60,000 nucleotides of DNA, from the NCBI RefSeq assembly GCF_037975245.1, contig NC_092573.1, positions 19,106,265 to 19,166,264 on the forward strand, in the 5' to 3' direction. Shown here in pieces: positions 1 to 12,080 of this stretch. Under the pieces are notes generated by a model. That model ran no database searches. It was given only the letters and a program-made list of their open reading frames with translations, and was not told the origin of the DNA. The stretch's first letter is position 1. Each line of letters opens with the position of its first letter. Source of the DNA: Apostichopus japonicus. Lineage: Eukaryota > Echinodermata > Holothuroidea > Aspidochirotida > Stichopodidae. Made by a program: the position numbers and the translations under genes.

Positions 1-2234
1 GTGGCAAAACAATTTGTCTACATAACCCAGGTCAACACACATAACATAACAATAACACACATTCTTTACAGAATGAGATATATGAATTAGGTGAGCAGCA
101 TTGCGAGCAACAATGGAAGCAAGTGACTTGATTTCATTGACTGGATAACACAAAGGCCAAGTTCTTTTCCCTAAGAGAATAGTTTACATGAAAAACCTTT
201 TATCCACAGAATAAGCTCAATTTTCTTTCCCACCATTTCTGCTTGTTGAACCATTAATTTCAGTGTTCATTTTTACACCTAAGCAAAAAATTAATAAAGA
301 TATCACAATTTCCAAGTAGGAATCGTCAAAACTAAGAGTTAAAAAATCTTTCGAACAATCCTACCAAGGGTATTTTTCAAAATTTAGTCTAATTTTAGAT
401 CAACTAATCAAAACTAAGTCACAATCCTAGATTTTCCACACCAAGTGACTACTAACAAGTAAAACATACTGGCGACATTTCGTCTCCTAGAATCTCGATA
501 CTCGAGTCTTAAATAACATCTATACGGCAAATTGGAAAATTACTAACAAATCTCGACTTTTACTCCAAAATATGAAAAATAAACACCCGGACTCTCTCAA
601 GATAATGAACCTTCACATCATTATGGGATTTTCAAATACAACATTATCCCTTTATATTTCTTTTTATTTTTTGGTCAAAATCGTTTTTTGGGGGGGGGTC
701 AAAATCTACTCGAAGAACAACTTTAAAACCTAAAGTCTTGCTTTTCTATCGCTGCTGCAACTTGCATAAAAAGACAGTCTTGACAGTCTGTCTTTTCACA
801 GTTCTCTCTCCTTGAATAACACATGCCACCCCTGTGAAGAAGGATGGATGTGAGGCACCCCTGTGTAAGATCCCATCTAGGGTGGTTAACAACTAGAACA
901 CCTACTCCTTGATATGCAGACCATACCTTCCCATGTCCCTATCGATGATGTCGTATATGTCATCATGGTATGGGATTGGGTTGGATCGTCTCTCAAGACC
1001 ATCCATGAAAATTTTGCCAGCTGTCCACTTTACCCTTTGAGAAATGAGATGTTCTCTCGGTCCCCAAATAAACAATGTACTTTTTATATACGTTACACAA
1101 GCTTCCTATTCATATGAAAGCATTGATCCTGTTGAAGAAACTAATTGTCACATAAAGTCTCAGATTGTTTAGGTCTTAAAACCAAACAGTTTCATCTCTA
1201 GAGTATTGTGACAACAGCAGTTTTCAAACTTTTCTTTGTTTCTATTTCATCTCTTCCAAATCTCCTGTCTTTTTTTTCTCTCTCTGTTGGCCGTACTGTG
1301 TTGTATGAAAACCACTTTATCGTGTCTTTGAGAAACATGTGCAAAAATCTAGACTGTAAGAGACACTCAATTCGGCATAAATATAAACCAAAAATAGGTC
1401 ATATAACCAGAGAGTCAAATAAAACATTTTTGCTGGTAACAACTTTCTGCCTTCTTCTTTATAGAGATAGAGAGAACCGCACGGTTGTTATTTGCTTTGT
1501 GCATAAAAACAGAATTTAAAGGGGGGAAAAAAGGGCTTTTATTTTGGCAACAGTCACACTTCAACCAAAATTGAGTCAACTAACTATTACCAGCACATAA
1601 AAAAAATTGGTCCAGTACTGACATCACTGAAACGTTTTTTTTTTTGGCAGTACCAGTTCCTTTCCACATTGTCCAGGGAAGGCTTCCTTTATACGTTAGT
1701 GAAGTAATGACCAAGGCGCAGTTTACCACTTTTACAACACGCACATTTCCAGCCTGGCACACAATTCTATTTGCACGCAATGAAGCATTTCGATACACTT
1801 TGAAGTGGTGCAACATGCTGGTAAGCCCTTGATGATGATAACAAGTGGACACCGCATCCTTGGGGCTGGGGGCTGGGGGTGTTGTCTTAAGTGGAGCGGT
1901 GTCCCCCTCCATAGTAACGCTTACTGTGTTAGTACTCCTTGTAGCTACGCAGCCGACCTTAAAACAGCTTTCTTACTATGTATATATGTATGTGTGGTAA
2001 AAACACTTAAAAACAGTGATATGTTTGAACGTCGCAAAGACCTTTAGAAAAACTTACTTTGCTGACAGGACAGATATGTTTTGGTGGCAGAAACCGGTGA
2101 CAAACAAGGTACCGCAGCCCTTACTCTCTGGGAAACTGCACATATGTTTGCAACATCAATGGGGCACAGTATACATTTGGGTGCTAGAGTAAGACAAACC
2201 TATACCCCCTTCCCTAACAGTAACAGCAACTTAC
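1..2234 (-). other. Intron 5 (partial)
   Basis: This is AT-rich sequence downstream of exon 5 on the gene strand. I searched the minus strand for the remaining L2 landmarks (SLSFF, IRG, NPKLC-like codons) next to plausible splice sites and found no convincing exon. The stretch includes a G run near 690, a T run at about 1636-1645 and the plus-strand exon candidate listed separately. Otherwise nothing recognisable. Confidence 0.7.
1651..1820 (+). other. Possible plus-strand coding exon, unidentified
   Basis: A poly-T tract ending TTTGGCAG at 1650 is followed by 170 nt open in one frame, then a donor CTG/GTAAGC at 1821. The predicted peptide of about 57 residues has a normal amino-acid mix (FHIVQGRLPLYVSEV, TRTFPAWHTILFARNEAF, YTLKWCNML), entry phase 1 and exit phase 0. 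I do not recognise the protein. It would be a gene nested antisense within the receptor intron. The opposite strand is also open over 1580-1912, which weakens the coding argument. No partner exon was identified. Confidence 0.22.
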
Positions 2235-2333
2235 CTCCCCCCTGTAGGGTAATGGTCAGTGAGCCATCTATGATGGTACAACCCTCCAAGTCCATCATAT
2301 CAGTCAGAGACTGGACTGTGGCTTTATCACACG
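2235..2333 (-). CDS. INSR: Receptor exon 5: start of L2 domain
   Basis: This short 99-nt exon is bounded by a pyrimidine-rich acceptor (TTGTCTTTCTTCAG) ending at 2334 and a consensus donor GAG/GTAAGT at 2234, phase 1 on both sides. Joined to exon 4 it reads CPK-T-CDKATVQSL, then DLEGCTIIDGSLTITLQGG. The human sequence at this point is CPK-V-CHLL, then ELRGCTVINGSLIINIRGG, so the alignment passes through the domain border into the first strands of L2. The exon ends sooner than the human equivalent as I remember it, which would put an extra or shifted intron inside L2. The exon is too short to show as a long open frame and was found from its splice sites and protein similarity. I did not find the next L2 exon in 1-2234. 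Confidence 0.92.
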
Positions 2334-3902
2334 CTGAAGAAAGACAAGAAGATGAGACAGATAGTAACGGTCAAGAGTATGAAGTGGTCACCCCTCCCAC
2401 CCTCCCCCTCCCCATCCTCACATTATAAATATCAGGTTGAACTAAAACAAGTCTAAATCATACTGTACAAACAAATAAAATAGGTGGAGGGGAGGGAGGT
2501 GTGGTGCGGGAATTTCAACCATGGAGCCATTATTTTTCCTCACAGAGTTTTACTCCTCTTGTGTGCTGCGATAGTGGCTCAACATAATATCCGGATATGA
2601 CTTGTAAAAGCAAGTTATCTATCTCACAGTAAACACTAAGAAGTTTCTTAGCTTTTTAGGGGAAGGGAGTAGGGGCAAGGAGAGGTGTGGAATGGAGGGA
2701 GGGTTTGGTTCTTAACACTGAGCATCTCTATCATAAATGATAATGACGACAATGGTCCGTTACTCCGTTTCCTGGTTGTCGTCAAAGTAAAATGGAATGT
2801 ATTACAATGAAATAAATTTTAAAGTGTAATTTATACGAAAATTTCAAAGCTACAGCAAACACTGCTTCAAAACTTGTGTTCAAAGTTGTGCAAGGTGATC
2901 CCTTCAAAAGTTGCTTTAATAGCATTGGTTTTAACCTTGAGTGACATTGAAGAAGCATGTTCTTATATAATTGGTTATAGCCACCAATATATTAAACTAA
3001 GTGGTCTCTGTGGATGAACAATTCAGCTCTTCAGAACAAGTGACTAGTTTTAACCATTTAATCCATGAGGGAAAGATTGTCTCCCACAAAAGTTTATATT
3101 ATATTTCTCTTCTTTTCCTTAATTGAAATTTTGGACTTGCTTGACCTTTTCGGAATGAATTTTTTGGAACTTAAGGATTATGTTTCTGAGAACCTCAAAT
3201 CTATTGGGGTTTTTTTTGTCCAGTATGGTAATACCTAATATTAGCCAGCTCTATAAAACATACAGAACAGCTTTAATGTGCAGAAGTCAAATTTTGAGGA
3301 AACTGTACGAAATATGAGACATATCAGTATAATAAATATGATATATAATATAATATGAATATGTGACATATGTATTCTGTCTAGCATATTTAACCATCTA
3401 CCCACCCATTCATTCATTCTTTGAAAAAATTGGACAACATTTCTGTCGTATCTAACAATAAACCTTTTTAATTAAGTGGCGACTCATTTTCTAAAAATGC
3501 AGTGTTTTTTTGTAACATTGTGCAATATCATAACAATTCCATTCCAACATATCATTGATCTAATAATGGAGCAATCAATGTGTGACATTCTTCAATTTCC
3601 TTTGTAGTAATTGGCAAAATAATAATGCGAGCATTTCGTCATTTTTGTTAAACAAACAGCAGAATCTCTGAAATGAATTTTCACTCATTAATGTCGATGC
3701 CTATTGAATTTCAGAACAAGATATCAACAAGAGACATATTCAGTAATGCAAATAACAATAACAACCAAACAGTTAGTAGGCTTTGTGATTCCTTGCCTCA
3801 AATAACATTCTGAGGGTAAAATTATTGATATTTGTCTATAATATTAGTCACAATATTGTCTCTGCATGCATCATATCTTCAGTCAGACATGTTTCTCTGC
3901 TT

Positions 3903-4422
3903 GATATCCTGTGTTTACAAGGTTTGCAACTCATGTGACCTCAAATGACCTTCTACCTCCACAAAGAACAGTGGTTTTTTTTACTCACTATGGGGCATCC
4001 ACATGCCAAATATAAGATTCATTGAAGTTTCCCTCTTGAGATATCATATTTACAAGGTTTTTACAATATGACTTCAGGTGACCTCAAATGACCTTTGACT
4101 TCATCATAAACAACTAGGGTTTTCTGAATTTATAATGGGACATCCACATGTTAAGTATATGTTCATCCAGTCTTGCCCTCTTGTGATATTGTGTTTACAA
4201 GGTTTTCAAAGTTTGACCTCTGGTGACCTGGTATGGCCTTTGATCCCAGCCAAAAACACTAGCAACTGAGAACTCAATTTGATGCATCTTCTTACAAAGT
4301 TTGAAGTTCATCTAAGATTAGCATATTGAGTTATCGTGTTTACAGCCAAAGCATCACACACAGATACACACGGCATTTGACTGCAATGATTCCTTTTGCT
4401 TTCGGAAAGGAATCAAAAAGAT
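3903..4422 (+). repeat. Dispersed repeat built of ~145-bp monomers with terminal hairpin
   Basis: Three diverged head-to-tail monomers begin at about 3903, 4039 and 4184. Each opens with a variant of gatatc-n-tgtttacaaggttt, followed by tgacctcaaatgacctt-like motifs and a conserved catccacatg-n-aagtat block. A final partial monomer starts at 4331 and ends with an ACACA-rich stretch, a tgactgca motif and a 10-bp perfect hairpin (4387-4396 pairs with 4406-4415, loop of 9). A related end piece occurs at 56700-56865 and a fragment at about 11848-11905. Family identity is unknown; non-autonomous transposon or satellite-derived are both possible. Confidence 0.75.
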
Positions 4423-4441
4423 ATCCTATAGGTGTCGGTGC

Positions 4442-4530
4442 AGGTGGGGTAGAGGTGGGAGTTAAGATGAGGGTGTAGGTGGGGTAGAGGTGGGAGTTAC
4501 GATGAGGGTGACGGTAGAGGTGGGAGTTAT
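4442..4530 (+). repeat. G-rich tandem repeat, 35-bp unit
   Basis: The unit beginning aggtggggtagaggtggga occurs at 4442 and 4477, with a shortened third copy near 4506. A short ga-rich 11-bp repeat (gcgaggatcac-like) follows at about 4676-4708. Confidence 0.75.
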
Positions 4531-5538
4531 ATCTGGAATAAGACACAATGATGACCCATTTGGCATCAGTTGTGTAGTAAGGGGGGGGTGGGGGACACAG
4601 GATGGGCACCATGTTTATGTTCTGAGAGAGGCACTACTGGGTACCATGGACATGTCATTTGTCCTCGGCTGTCCAAGGATTGCGAGGATCACGAGGATCG
4701 CGAGGACAGAGGAGAATGATAGAATATATTCTTAAAACTACCCTACTGATTATCAACTGACAAACAGAGCAGCCAAACTGCCGATACGATCACTTTCCGT
4801 TTAAAAAAATTGGATAGTGTAACTCTTTATTAAGATTTTTAAGTTTGTTCACATGCATTAAAACTTGCAAACTAAAGACCGTACAAGAATTGGCTTTATA
4901 ATGTTATATGTTCTTGCTCTGCAATGGAGCAGTAGCCTCTCTTCGTTTTCATCTAGAAACTTCACTCATAGATATATTTCTAGCAAATTATCACATACTT
5001 CATCTACTGAACCGGGAATTTCTACAAAAAAATGTTACAAAATATGACATGAAGTGGAATGTAAAACACATCTAACCATTGTTAATAAGTGAACCTATAT
5101 CATCCCATAGTAAAGGTGTCATTCATTTGTGACCTCCTACGTATATAGCCTTGCAAAGCTTTAATCAAACCAATGGGTCTTAACCTACAACTGCGGTTTG
5201 CCATACAGACATGAGTAACACACACTAAATTTTTCAAAAACATTGATGCAATCTTAGGTAAATCAAGTTGTAGCCCTTTTCCATCCAGTCGAACCGATCC
5301 CACAATAAGGATACAAATCTCCCCCTCACCCCCCAACCACCCCACAATCCCCTCACCCAACCAATTGAAATGAATGGTGATTACTTGCAATAATTTGGTT
5401 GTTTGTCTGTTGTTTTTACACATAATTATTTTATTAAGGAAGAGACTAATTAAGAATTAGCAGCCTCTTGAGCCAATTTTTATAAAGTTTCCCCATGAAT
5501 TTTGACCCATGGATGATGGTTCAGAAAGTCTGGCTTAC

Positions 5539-5689
5539 TTTTAGGACAAGTCCCCAAGCAAGGGGCACAGCTTCTGGCATCAGTGGTGTGGTTGGTATAT
5601 CCAGTCGGACAATCCTCGCTACAAACGCCTTGGAATAGCTTGTAATGTGATGGGCATTCGTCTGGTAAGATACAGTAGCGATTCATAAT
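5539..5689 (-). CDS. INSR: Receptor exon 4: cysteine-rich region, second part
   Basis: This 151-nt exon has an acceptor CTACTTTCAG ending at 5690 and a donor AAAA/GTAAGC at 5538. It enters in phase 0 and leaves in phase 1. It encodes MNRYCILPDEC, YKLFQGVCSEDCPTGYT, and RSCAPCLGTCPK. The last block matches the human end of the cysteine-rich domain (LCTPCLGPCPK). It has seven cysteines and one NHT sequon. Compared with human INSR, the loop between the second and third cysteine of this exon is shorter by roughly 15 residues. All the cysteines that frame it are present, so this looks like loop-length variation and not a missing exon. An open frame runs on past the donor for about 20 codons, but its residues no longer resemble the family. 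Confidence 0.94.
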
Positions 5690-7394
5690 CTGAAAGTAGG
5701 AAATAAGAACTTCAGTCAAAATTTACTAGCGAAAATTGAGTCCAGTTTATCAGAAATATCTTGCTCCTGGCAAGATTTGGGAAAGTTTAACAGCTGTGAT
5801 CTACCACTGAAAAGAAATTCCATTCTGCTCACAAAATGTCTTAATTCGGCTCACAAAATGTCTTAATTTGACAAGTCTGAAATGAAACTACAATGGTTGA
5901 GGTTGTTTGAATAACTATTGGCAAAATTCAATCTGTCGGAATTCCAAAACTAATTGTTAAAACTGGGTGTTTTCACAATGAAACCCTTGTCAAAGTTTCT
6001 TTTTCTCGTGGGGTAACATTAATGTTCATCTTCATGATAAAAGGAATGTGCAGAAGTATGACAATCAAACTCCATCAAAAATGGAGACAATACGACAAAA
6101 ATACTCAATCAAAGATAAACCATAGCTTAGTTCCAGGTCATGAGAACGAGAACGTATCAAATCCTTAAATCTAAATAGACGTCATGTATTACATGGATAA
6201 CCTTCAAAATAGGGGAAAAAAATGAAAAAGTAATTATAAAAAAAACCTCTCCTATCCCCTCTTCCTCCAAAAAAAAAGAAGACAGAACCAGTGGCAACCA
6301 TACAGTTCTGTCAAGCCTGCTCAGCCTAGACAGCAAATTTACTGCAATGTTCATACTCAAGTTACATTTTCCATATAAACTGTGGAGTTTCTAGTTTTTC
6401 CCTCCATCAAAACTTTTGAGTTTTGTGGTTTAGAACTGAATACACTGTTGGAAAGTTATCATGCTGGTCGTTATCATGTGTACACTGAGTTAGAACTTCG
6501 ACGACAATTCACACTTTCAACATTTCATTTGTTCACTATATTTATTCATCCACATATTAGTTTTCTTCTTCACAACTGTTTTATCTCTTCACTGATTCAA
6601 ACGAAGGCATCCTCCTCTCGTTCATCATCGACAAGAAAGCCCATGTACGTCTATCCTGACATAATACACTGGTACTGCAGGTTGTACGGTTGACCTACCA
6701 GTGTACTTTGGTATACCGGTTCCCTCTCCGGTTGAAATTTCACTTACTTTTAGTACTTTATGATTAGACTAGTCACTAAAAAACAATTCACTCAAAGTTG
6801 TCATAAAAAGTTACTCTAGTAGCATATATCTGGATCTACAAAAACATACATGAAAGTGGACATATTTTAATGTTACAATGTCACATGTAAATTTGGTCCA
6901 GGTCAACTTGGGGTCAAGTCTTCGTGCAGCCAATTACAGCTCTAGGACACTTACGTGACCTCCAACGAAAAGGGTCTGATAAAAGTTAGACAAGTTCCTG
7001 CGAAAAATCATAATTTTAGCAAAGTAACAGCCAAATATCAGAGTTATCTATCATAATGAATGAATAACTACGCCTGACTGGCTTAATTAATGTTTATCTT
7101 TTTATTTCCTTTATTGGGTTTCAAAGAAATTTAAAAAAACATGGACAACAGCTTGATTCAAGCTAATCTGGGTTTGCAACTTATTAAGCATATTCAGAGA
7201 TATATCTTATATGGGCTAGATTTGCTACAGAAATGGTAAAACAGAACAATAATGATTTTAATAATAATATTGAGGATATATAAAGCCCAGACTTATCCAC
7301 CAAAACAGGTGCTCATGGTGCCTACCAATATATTACACTTGTCAACTTGGAAAACCTGTCTAACATAGAGACAATCCCTCCACATGGCAGCAGC

Positions 7395-7566
7395 TAAACA
7401 GCGCCCCACCGACAATTTATCTCACAGGTCCCCATTTATTCACTTGGGTGAAAAGAGGCAATTGAAATAAAGTGCCTTGCCCAAGGATACAACATGACCA
7501 CCTGGCCAGGACTCGAACCTGCAATCCTTAGATCACAGGTCCACTGCCTTAACCACAAGGCTCTCT
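7395..7566 (-). mobile_element. tRNA-derived SINE copy
   Basis: Read on the minus strand, 7497-7565 is tRNA-like, with an A-box-like agccttgtggttaaggc and a perfect B box GGTTCGAGTCC (7509-7519). It is followed by a conserved-looking body containing ccttgggcaaggcacttt. Such tRNA-headed bodies are typical of SINEs in marine invertebrates. No clean target-site duplication was seen. The tRNA part is not a functional gene, because it runs directly into the SINE body. Confidence 0.65.
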
Positions 7567-9214
7567 AATGCAAAAACATGTAGAACAGCTTGATGCAGGG
7601 TAAGCTGGTGTTAATTAGCATATATTTAATGAATCAAAAGGGTGAATGTGAGTAAAACAAAGGGCCACATGGTTCTCTGGAGACCCTCAAGATAACAGCA
7701 GACAGTAATTTTATGTTTGTGTTCTTTTCTTTTTTTCTTCCCCCCCCCCTTCCTTACTTTCCCCTCAAGATTCTTTCATGTAGGGGAACCCTGCAGCCAG
7801 CTATTTTACGCAGATAAACAATACAACTCCAAAAATCAACTTAAATTTCAAACCAGACATTTTTAACATAAATGCACCCTACACCAAAGAGCTGAGGAAA
7901 GCATTTATTTTTTCCGTTCCTTTCTTTTGCAATTCATCAATTTACGAAAGCTCAGATTATTAAACAGCATCCTTCATAAAATCAGCTGATTGAACAGTTA
8001 CTTTGTTTTATTTTCTTTAAGCAAAGTGTGTCATCCATTTCCTTCAACAGATGAATCCTTCCCGACACAAAACAAAACTGGAAAAAAGAAAACGTAATTA
8101 AATTCTACGAAAAGCACTGAAGGGATGTGTTGAAGGGTTTTATTCCCGGGTATCTGGTTTGTACCACCATTATATATGAAACAAAGAAAAATCATACATC
8201 TGTAGTAAAAGAAAAAGAAAGCTGTTGTTTTTCAGGGCCACAAAAATGCTCCTACAATGATGTTAATTATTCAGACTGCAGGCAGGATTTTAAAAATTCT
8301 AACCGCTAAACCAGTATACGAACTAACAAATGAGACAAAAAAACACTAGATCAGATATGACACAGGCAGATGTGTGGAAAGTTTTTGATCTACAACAACC
8401 GGCAGTTCCAGGGCATAGGGTTTTAACACCAACGAACCTTGCAGTACTATCGAGTACTGCCATAGGCTTGGGAGGCGGGAAGGCTGGGGGGCCTGCAGCC
8501 CCCCAACCAAATTTTTGTGTGAAAATTTGGGCAATATGATGAGAATTTTTCGAGCACCTACTGAAAGAAAAAGAATTTGCAATGTGTTTTTCAATGGTTG
8601 AACTGATATTATTATTATCAATATTATTGTTACGACTTCCCCCATAACTATAACCAATATGGAATAGTAATAACACGGCAAATGATTGTATGTTGTTGGC
8701 ATGCGATGTACTAACCGATGCATGCCTATATGATATGCACATTAACATGTTGAATGCGAAAATAATTTGGTTATATTTTTCGGGCAAGTCGTTACAGCCC
8801 CGACAAATCAAATTGGGCTCCTACACCTATGAGTACTGCATGTATAGATGTATAAAATATTTTTAATTGTATAAAAATATTTTTAACGTTCAATCAATTG
8901 GGGAGGAGGACGTGTTTGTGTAACAGGGTTGGAAAATTGTAGAAATGTCAACGAGCAGACTTGGGCATTTAATGGAGAAAGGTGGTGGACATTTTTCTAC
9001 TCCGGTTATACTGACCGCCCTTCTTGTACTCCCTACGATTTAATGTATATGTATATGTATCAAGTATGAACATCCTTGAAGGTTTTGATTTTGATTTTAG
9101 ATTATAATTACAATTTACAAAGGCTTTGACCTGCTCCCACTTTTCTCCCATCAAAACCAACTCCCCTTATGGACATTATTTACTTGTATAAATTCAAAAC
9201 TACACCCAGATAAT

Positions 9215-9262
9215 ATTACATATAAATATAGATATATATATATATATCAATATATATTTATA
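9215..9262. repeat. TA-rich microsatellite
   Basis: An impure AT/TA dinucleotide tract (atatagatatatatatat and continuation) lies inside intron 3. Confidence 0.8.
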
Positions 9263-10783
9263 TAACTTGAGCGTGTTGCTAAACTGCGCTCTACATCTTC
9301 GAGTGTCTAAGAAAACGTCCTGCTGCGCCGCCGCGGCCGAGAGTCACAGCCTTGACACGGTTAGCTATATCATTACATATTCTAATACAATTTATCATTT
9401 GATAGCATTCAAATGAACATCTACGTATTGATTTCTCTCACTTTCCTGCATTTCCAGCTCATTTCTCAATTTATTACAATTCTTCCCCACACTGATGTCT
9501 TTCTTGAATGTCAGGGGTAGGAAGAGAGATAAAAAACATTAATATAAAACTCAACTGAGCTTGAAAACTAAGAAGAAGGAATAAGTAAAGACTACCTGTA
9601 ATATAGTGTTGCAAATTCAAGGCTTAATAGTAGTTAGTTCAAGTCACGAGAAGGCTGATAGCTTTTTCTCGGAATGTACTTTTTGTTTGAACTTGGCTTC
9701 TCTAATAGGAACTGGTACCAAGCAGAAGTTATAAATATTGTAGTAAATATATGAGTTCCTGATTCTGGATCCAGGGGCAAAGGCTAAACATCTATTTTTA
9801 GGGTGGTGGCTGCATCTATAAGGAAGGTAGATGACAGGCAGAACCTATTTTCATTAAAAAAAAAAGTTGTTTAAAAAAAAAAAGTTTTGAGGGGGCCAGA
9901 CATCGTGAATTTGTGTGGGCAAAACATGAGACTAAGTAATTCATGATTTACTTTTTACAAAGTGTAGTAAGGGCCAACCAATCCGACACGCATGCATACA
10001 GCTAACAGACCGTGCTGGATACCGCGGTTAAAACAGTAAACGGTTCTGGAAAACAGTAAACAAAAATCTGCCACACTAGTTGTTATTATTGACTCAATCC
10101 ACATATGCACTGCTTGCCATAAACACCCATAATATCTTGCGACATGTCCATCATGAGAATGCAACCTGACTGAATCCTATCATAATTCCTCATTTATGAA
10201 ATATCAGGCTACAAAATGAGCATTTACCTTGGTAATGGGTGAGTCTCTTGGTCTACATTTCAAAAACTTATATTGAAATTATTTAAAATAGACATCCTGG
10301 TACTGAATTCCTTATCGTTGACATCAGCAATGTAAATAGTATGTCTAACATATCTTAGCACAAGGGAGAATGTGTTCATTTTCCGTCATCATGTCAAAAG
10401 ATTGAATTTGATTGAATGGTTGAAATTGAAATCGACATTGAATGATTGAAATGACTGAAATTGAATCAAAATTGGCCTTCCGTAGACCATAAGATGTGGT
10501 ATTAATCTCATTACCCTGGCAGCTTCAAACAGCTTTCCTAGCCATGCCATGACAATATCTCAATGGCAACTTGCAAGCTCCCTATCAAGATCGCGAGCTC
10601 GCTATCATAAAAACCTGTTCGACCTTCCGACCTCCTCGAGTGCCTGATTGCATTACAAAGTACGATCCACTGGAGCCTAAACGTTTCATCACATGTCAAT
10701 GATCATGACCACCATTTCAAATGTTCCATGTGAATGCTCTGGTGGTTAGATCGTGGAAAACCGCAAATACCCTTGCTATTTTG

Positions 10784-10812
10784 GGGGGGGAGGGGATTGT
10801 TCCCTCCCCCCC
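10784..10812. repeat. Inverted repeat with 11-bp GC stem
   Basis: GGGGGGGAGGG (10784-10794) is followed by a 7-nt loop and its exact complement CCCTCCCCCCC (10802-10812). No gene context other than intron 3. Confidence 0.8.
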
Positions 10813-11376
10813 ATCCTCTTGTATTTCACTTTCTTTTGTATTCATGACTGTGATCACAAAGAGGCACAAATCAATCCCAATGCGAACAGAGCCGCTGACA
10901 AAGAATATCTTTAAGCTGAATCACTTTCGAATTTTCATATCAACCGTGCATCACGAAAATCGCCATCTCTTTAAAGCAGACATTTGTCCTTGGTGGGCAA
11001 ATTTTACCAAAACCTACTAAGTGTATTTATTGCAATTGTTCAAATGAGCATTGAGTAAGTAGAAATAGTAACAGTTCTGTTCAGATTCAGAATATTTGCA
11101 ACCCCCGAAAACTTTTCCGTATTTATCACGCATAAAGGGTGCACCCATATATTTTCAAATTTTGTCTGTTTTATTTCCAGCTGAAACTTGACTATAGCAA
11201 AGGTAGAACTCTACCACCATGTGATGGGGATTGTCATAGAAACAATAGCCATACATTTATCAATTATGAAGGCAACAAACTTGTCTTAAAAGAAACCTTT
11301 GCAGAAACAGCTCTTTTTTCGACCAGAAAATATTTTGGCAATAACCTATTAAGGGAACAGTCTATCTTCTATCTGT

Positions 11377-11754
11377 AATTTAACTGAACAGTTCCACTTG
11401 GACAAGACCTAATAACAGTTCCACTTGGACAAGACCTAATAACAGTTCCACTTGGACAAGACCTAATAACAGTTCCACTTGGACAAGACCTAATAACAGT
11501 TCCACTTGGACAAGACCTAATAACAGTTCCAATTGGACAAGACCTAATAACAGTTCCACTTGGACAAGACCTAATAACAGTTCCACTTGGACCAAACCTG
11601 ATAACAGTTCCACTTGGACAAGACCTAATAACAGTTCCACTTGAACAAGACCTAACAACAGTTCCACTTGGACAAGACCTAATAACAGTTCCACTTAAGA
11701 CCTAATAACAGTTCCACTTAAGACCTAATAACAGTTCCACTTGGACAAGACCTT
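11377..11754 (-). repeat. 27-bp minisatellite derived from receptor exon 3
   Basis: There are 14 copies of a unit whose plus-strand core is acagttccacttggacaag. Most units are 27 bp, and the two near the right end are 23 bp because of a 4-bp deletion (ggac). The core of 23 bp is identical to the 3' end of exon 3 (12216-12238, coding GSCPSGTV). The first unit also keeps the exon's flanking intron sequence, aattta-n-ctga, but with the donor GT changed to TT. In the exon frame each 27-bp unit reads nine residues (RSCPSGTVI). A different frame is also open across the array and is an artefact. Confidence 0.92.
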
Positions 11755-12010
11755 TATGACACTAGATTCCTCGCCACAATTCATATGAGAACATTTCACG
11801 TGATCAAAAAGATTCTTGCACAACTGCTGACCTAGATCTTTCAACTATTGTGTTTACAAGTTTCAAGACTCTGATCTCCAGTAGATTCTCAAATGACATA
11901 AAATGAAAAAAAACTACATCAGGGGAATATTTAGCAGAAAAGGCTTTTGTTCCCTTTTCCAAAAGTGCTGAAACTTTTTAGTATTTTTTTGCCCATCTTT
12001 GTTTGCAATA

Positions 12011-12080
12011 TTTACCAGCAGTTCCACTTGGACCAGGCCCAAATTGGAGCTTTTGCAAGCAATACAATGGGAAGTGGATT
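12011..12080 (-). pseudogene. Degenerate partial copy of receptor exon 3
   Basis: This stretch repeats the end of exon 3 in the same orientation. On the gene strand it reads CCCATTGTATTGCTTGCAAA (exon: CCCATTGTGTGGCTTGCAAG), then an internally deleted stretch, then GGTCCAAGTGGAACTG and a retained GTAAAT donor. Deletions break the reading frame and remove the GTC-GSC cysteines. No acceptor-side similarity remains. It is therefore a relic and not a usable alternative exon. Confidence 0.8.

Larger units (their letters stand above)
2334..5538 (-). other. Intron 4
   Basis: This is AT-rich intronic DNA between exons 5 and 4. It contains a purine-rich stretch near 2480-2700, the ~145-bp-monomer dispersed repeat at 3903-4422, a G-rich 35-bp tandem repeat at 4442-4530 and an 11-bp repeat around 4676-4708. 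The rest (2700-3900 and 4750-5530) shows no coding or repeat structure that I recognise. Confidence 0.75.

Noticed and set aside
1105-1185. Possible next L2 exon on the minus strand (LYVTISFFNRI resembling SLSFF)
   Set aside because: A stop follows within a few codons, flanking splice sites are weak and the neighbouring L2 landmarks are missing.
5100-5423. 107-codon minus-strand open frame downstream of exon 4
   Set aside because: It has no resemblance to L2 or other receptor domains; the proper continuation with matching phase is at 2235-2333.
11380-11694. Leucine-rich repeat-like open frame (LLGLVQVEL) on the minus strand
   Set aside because: It is a frame of the exon-derived 27-bp minisatellite that differs from the exon's own frame.
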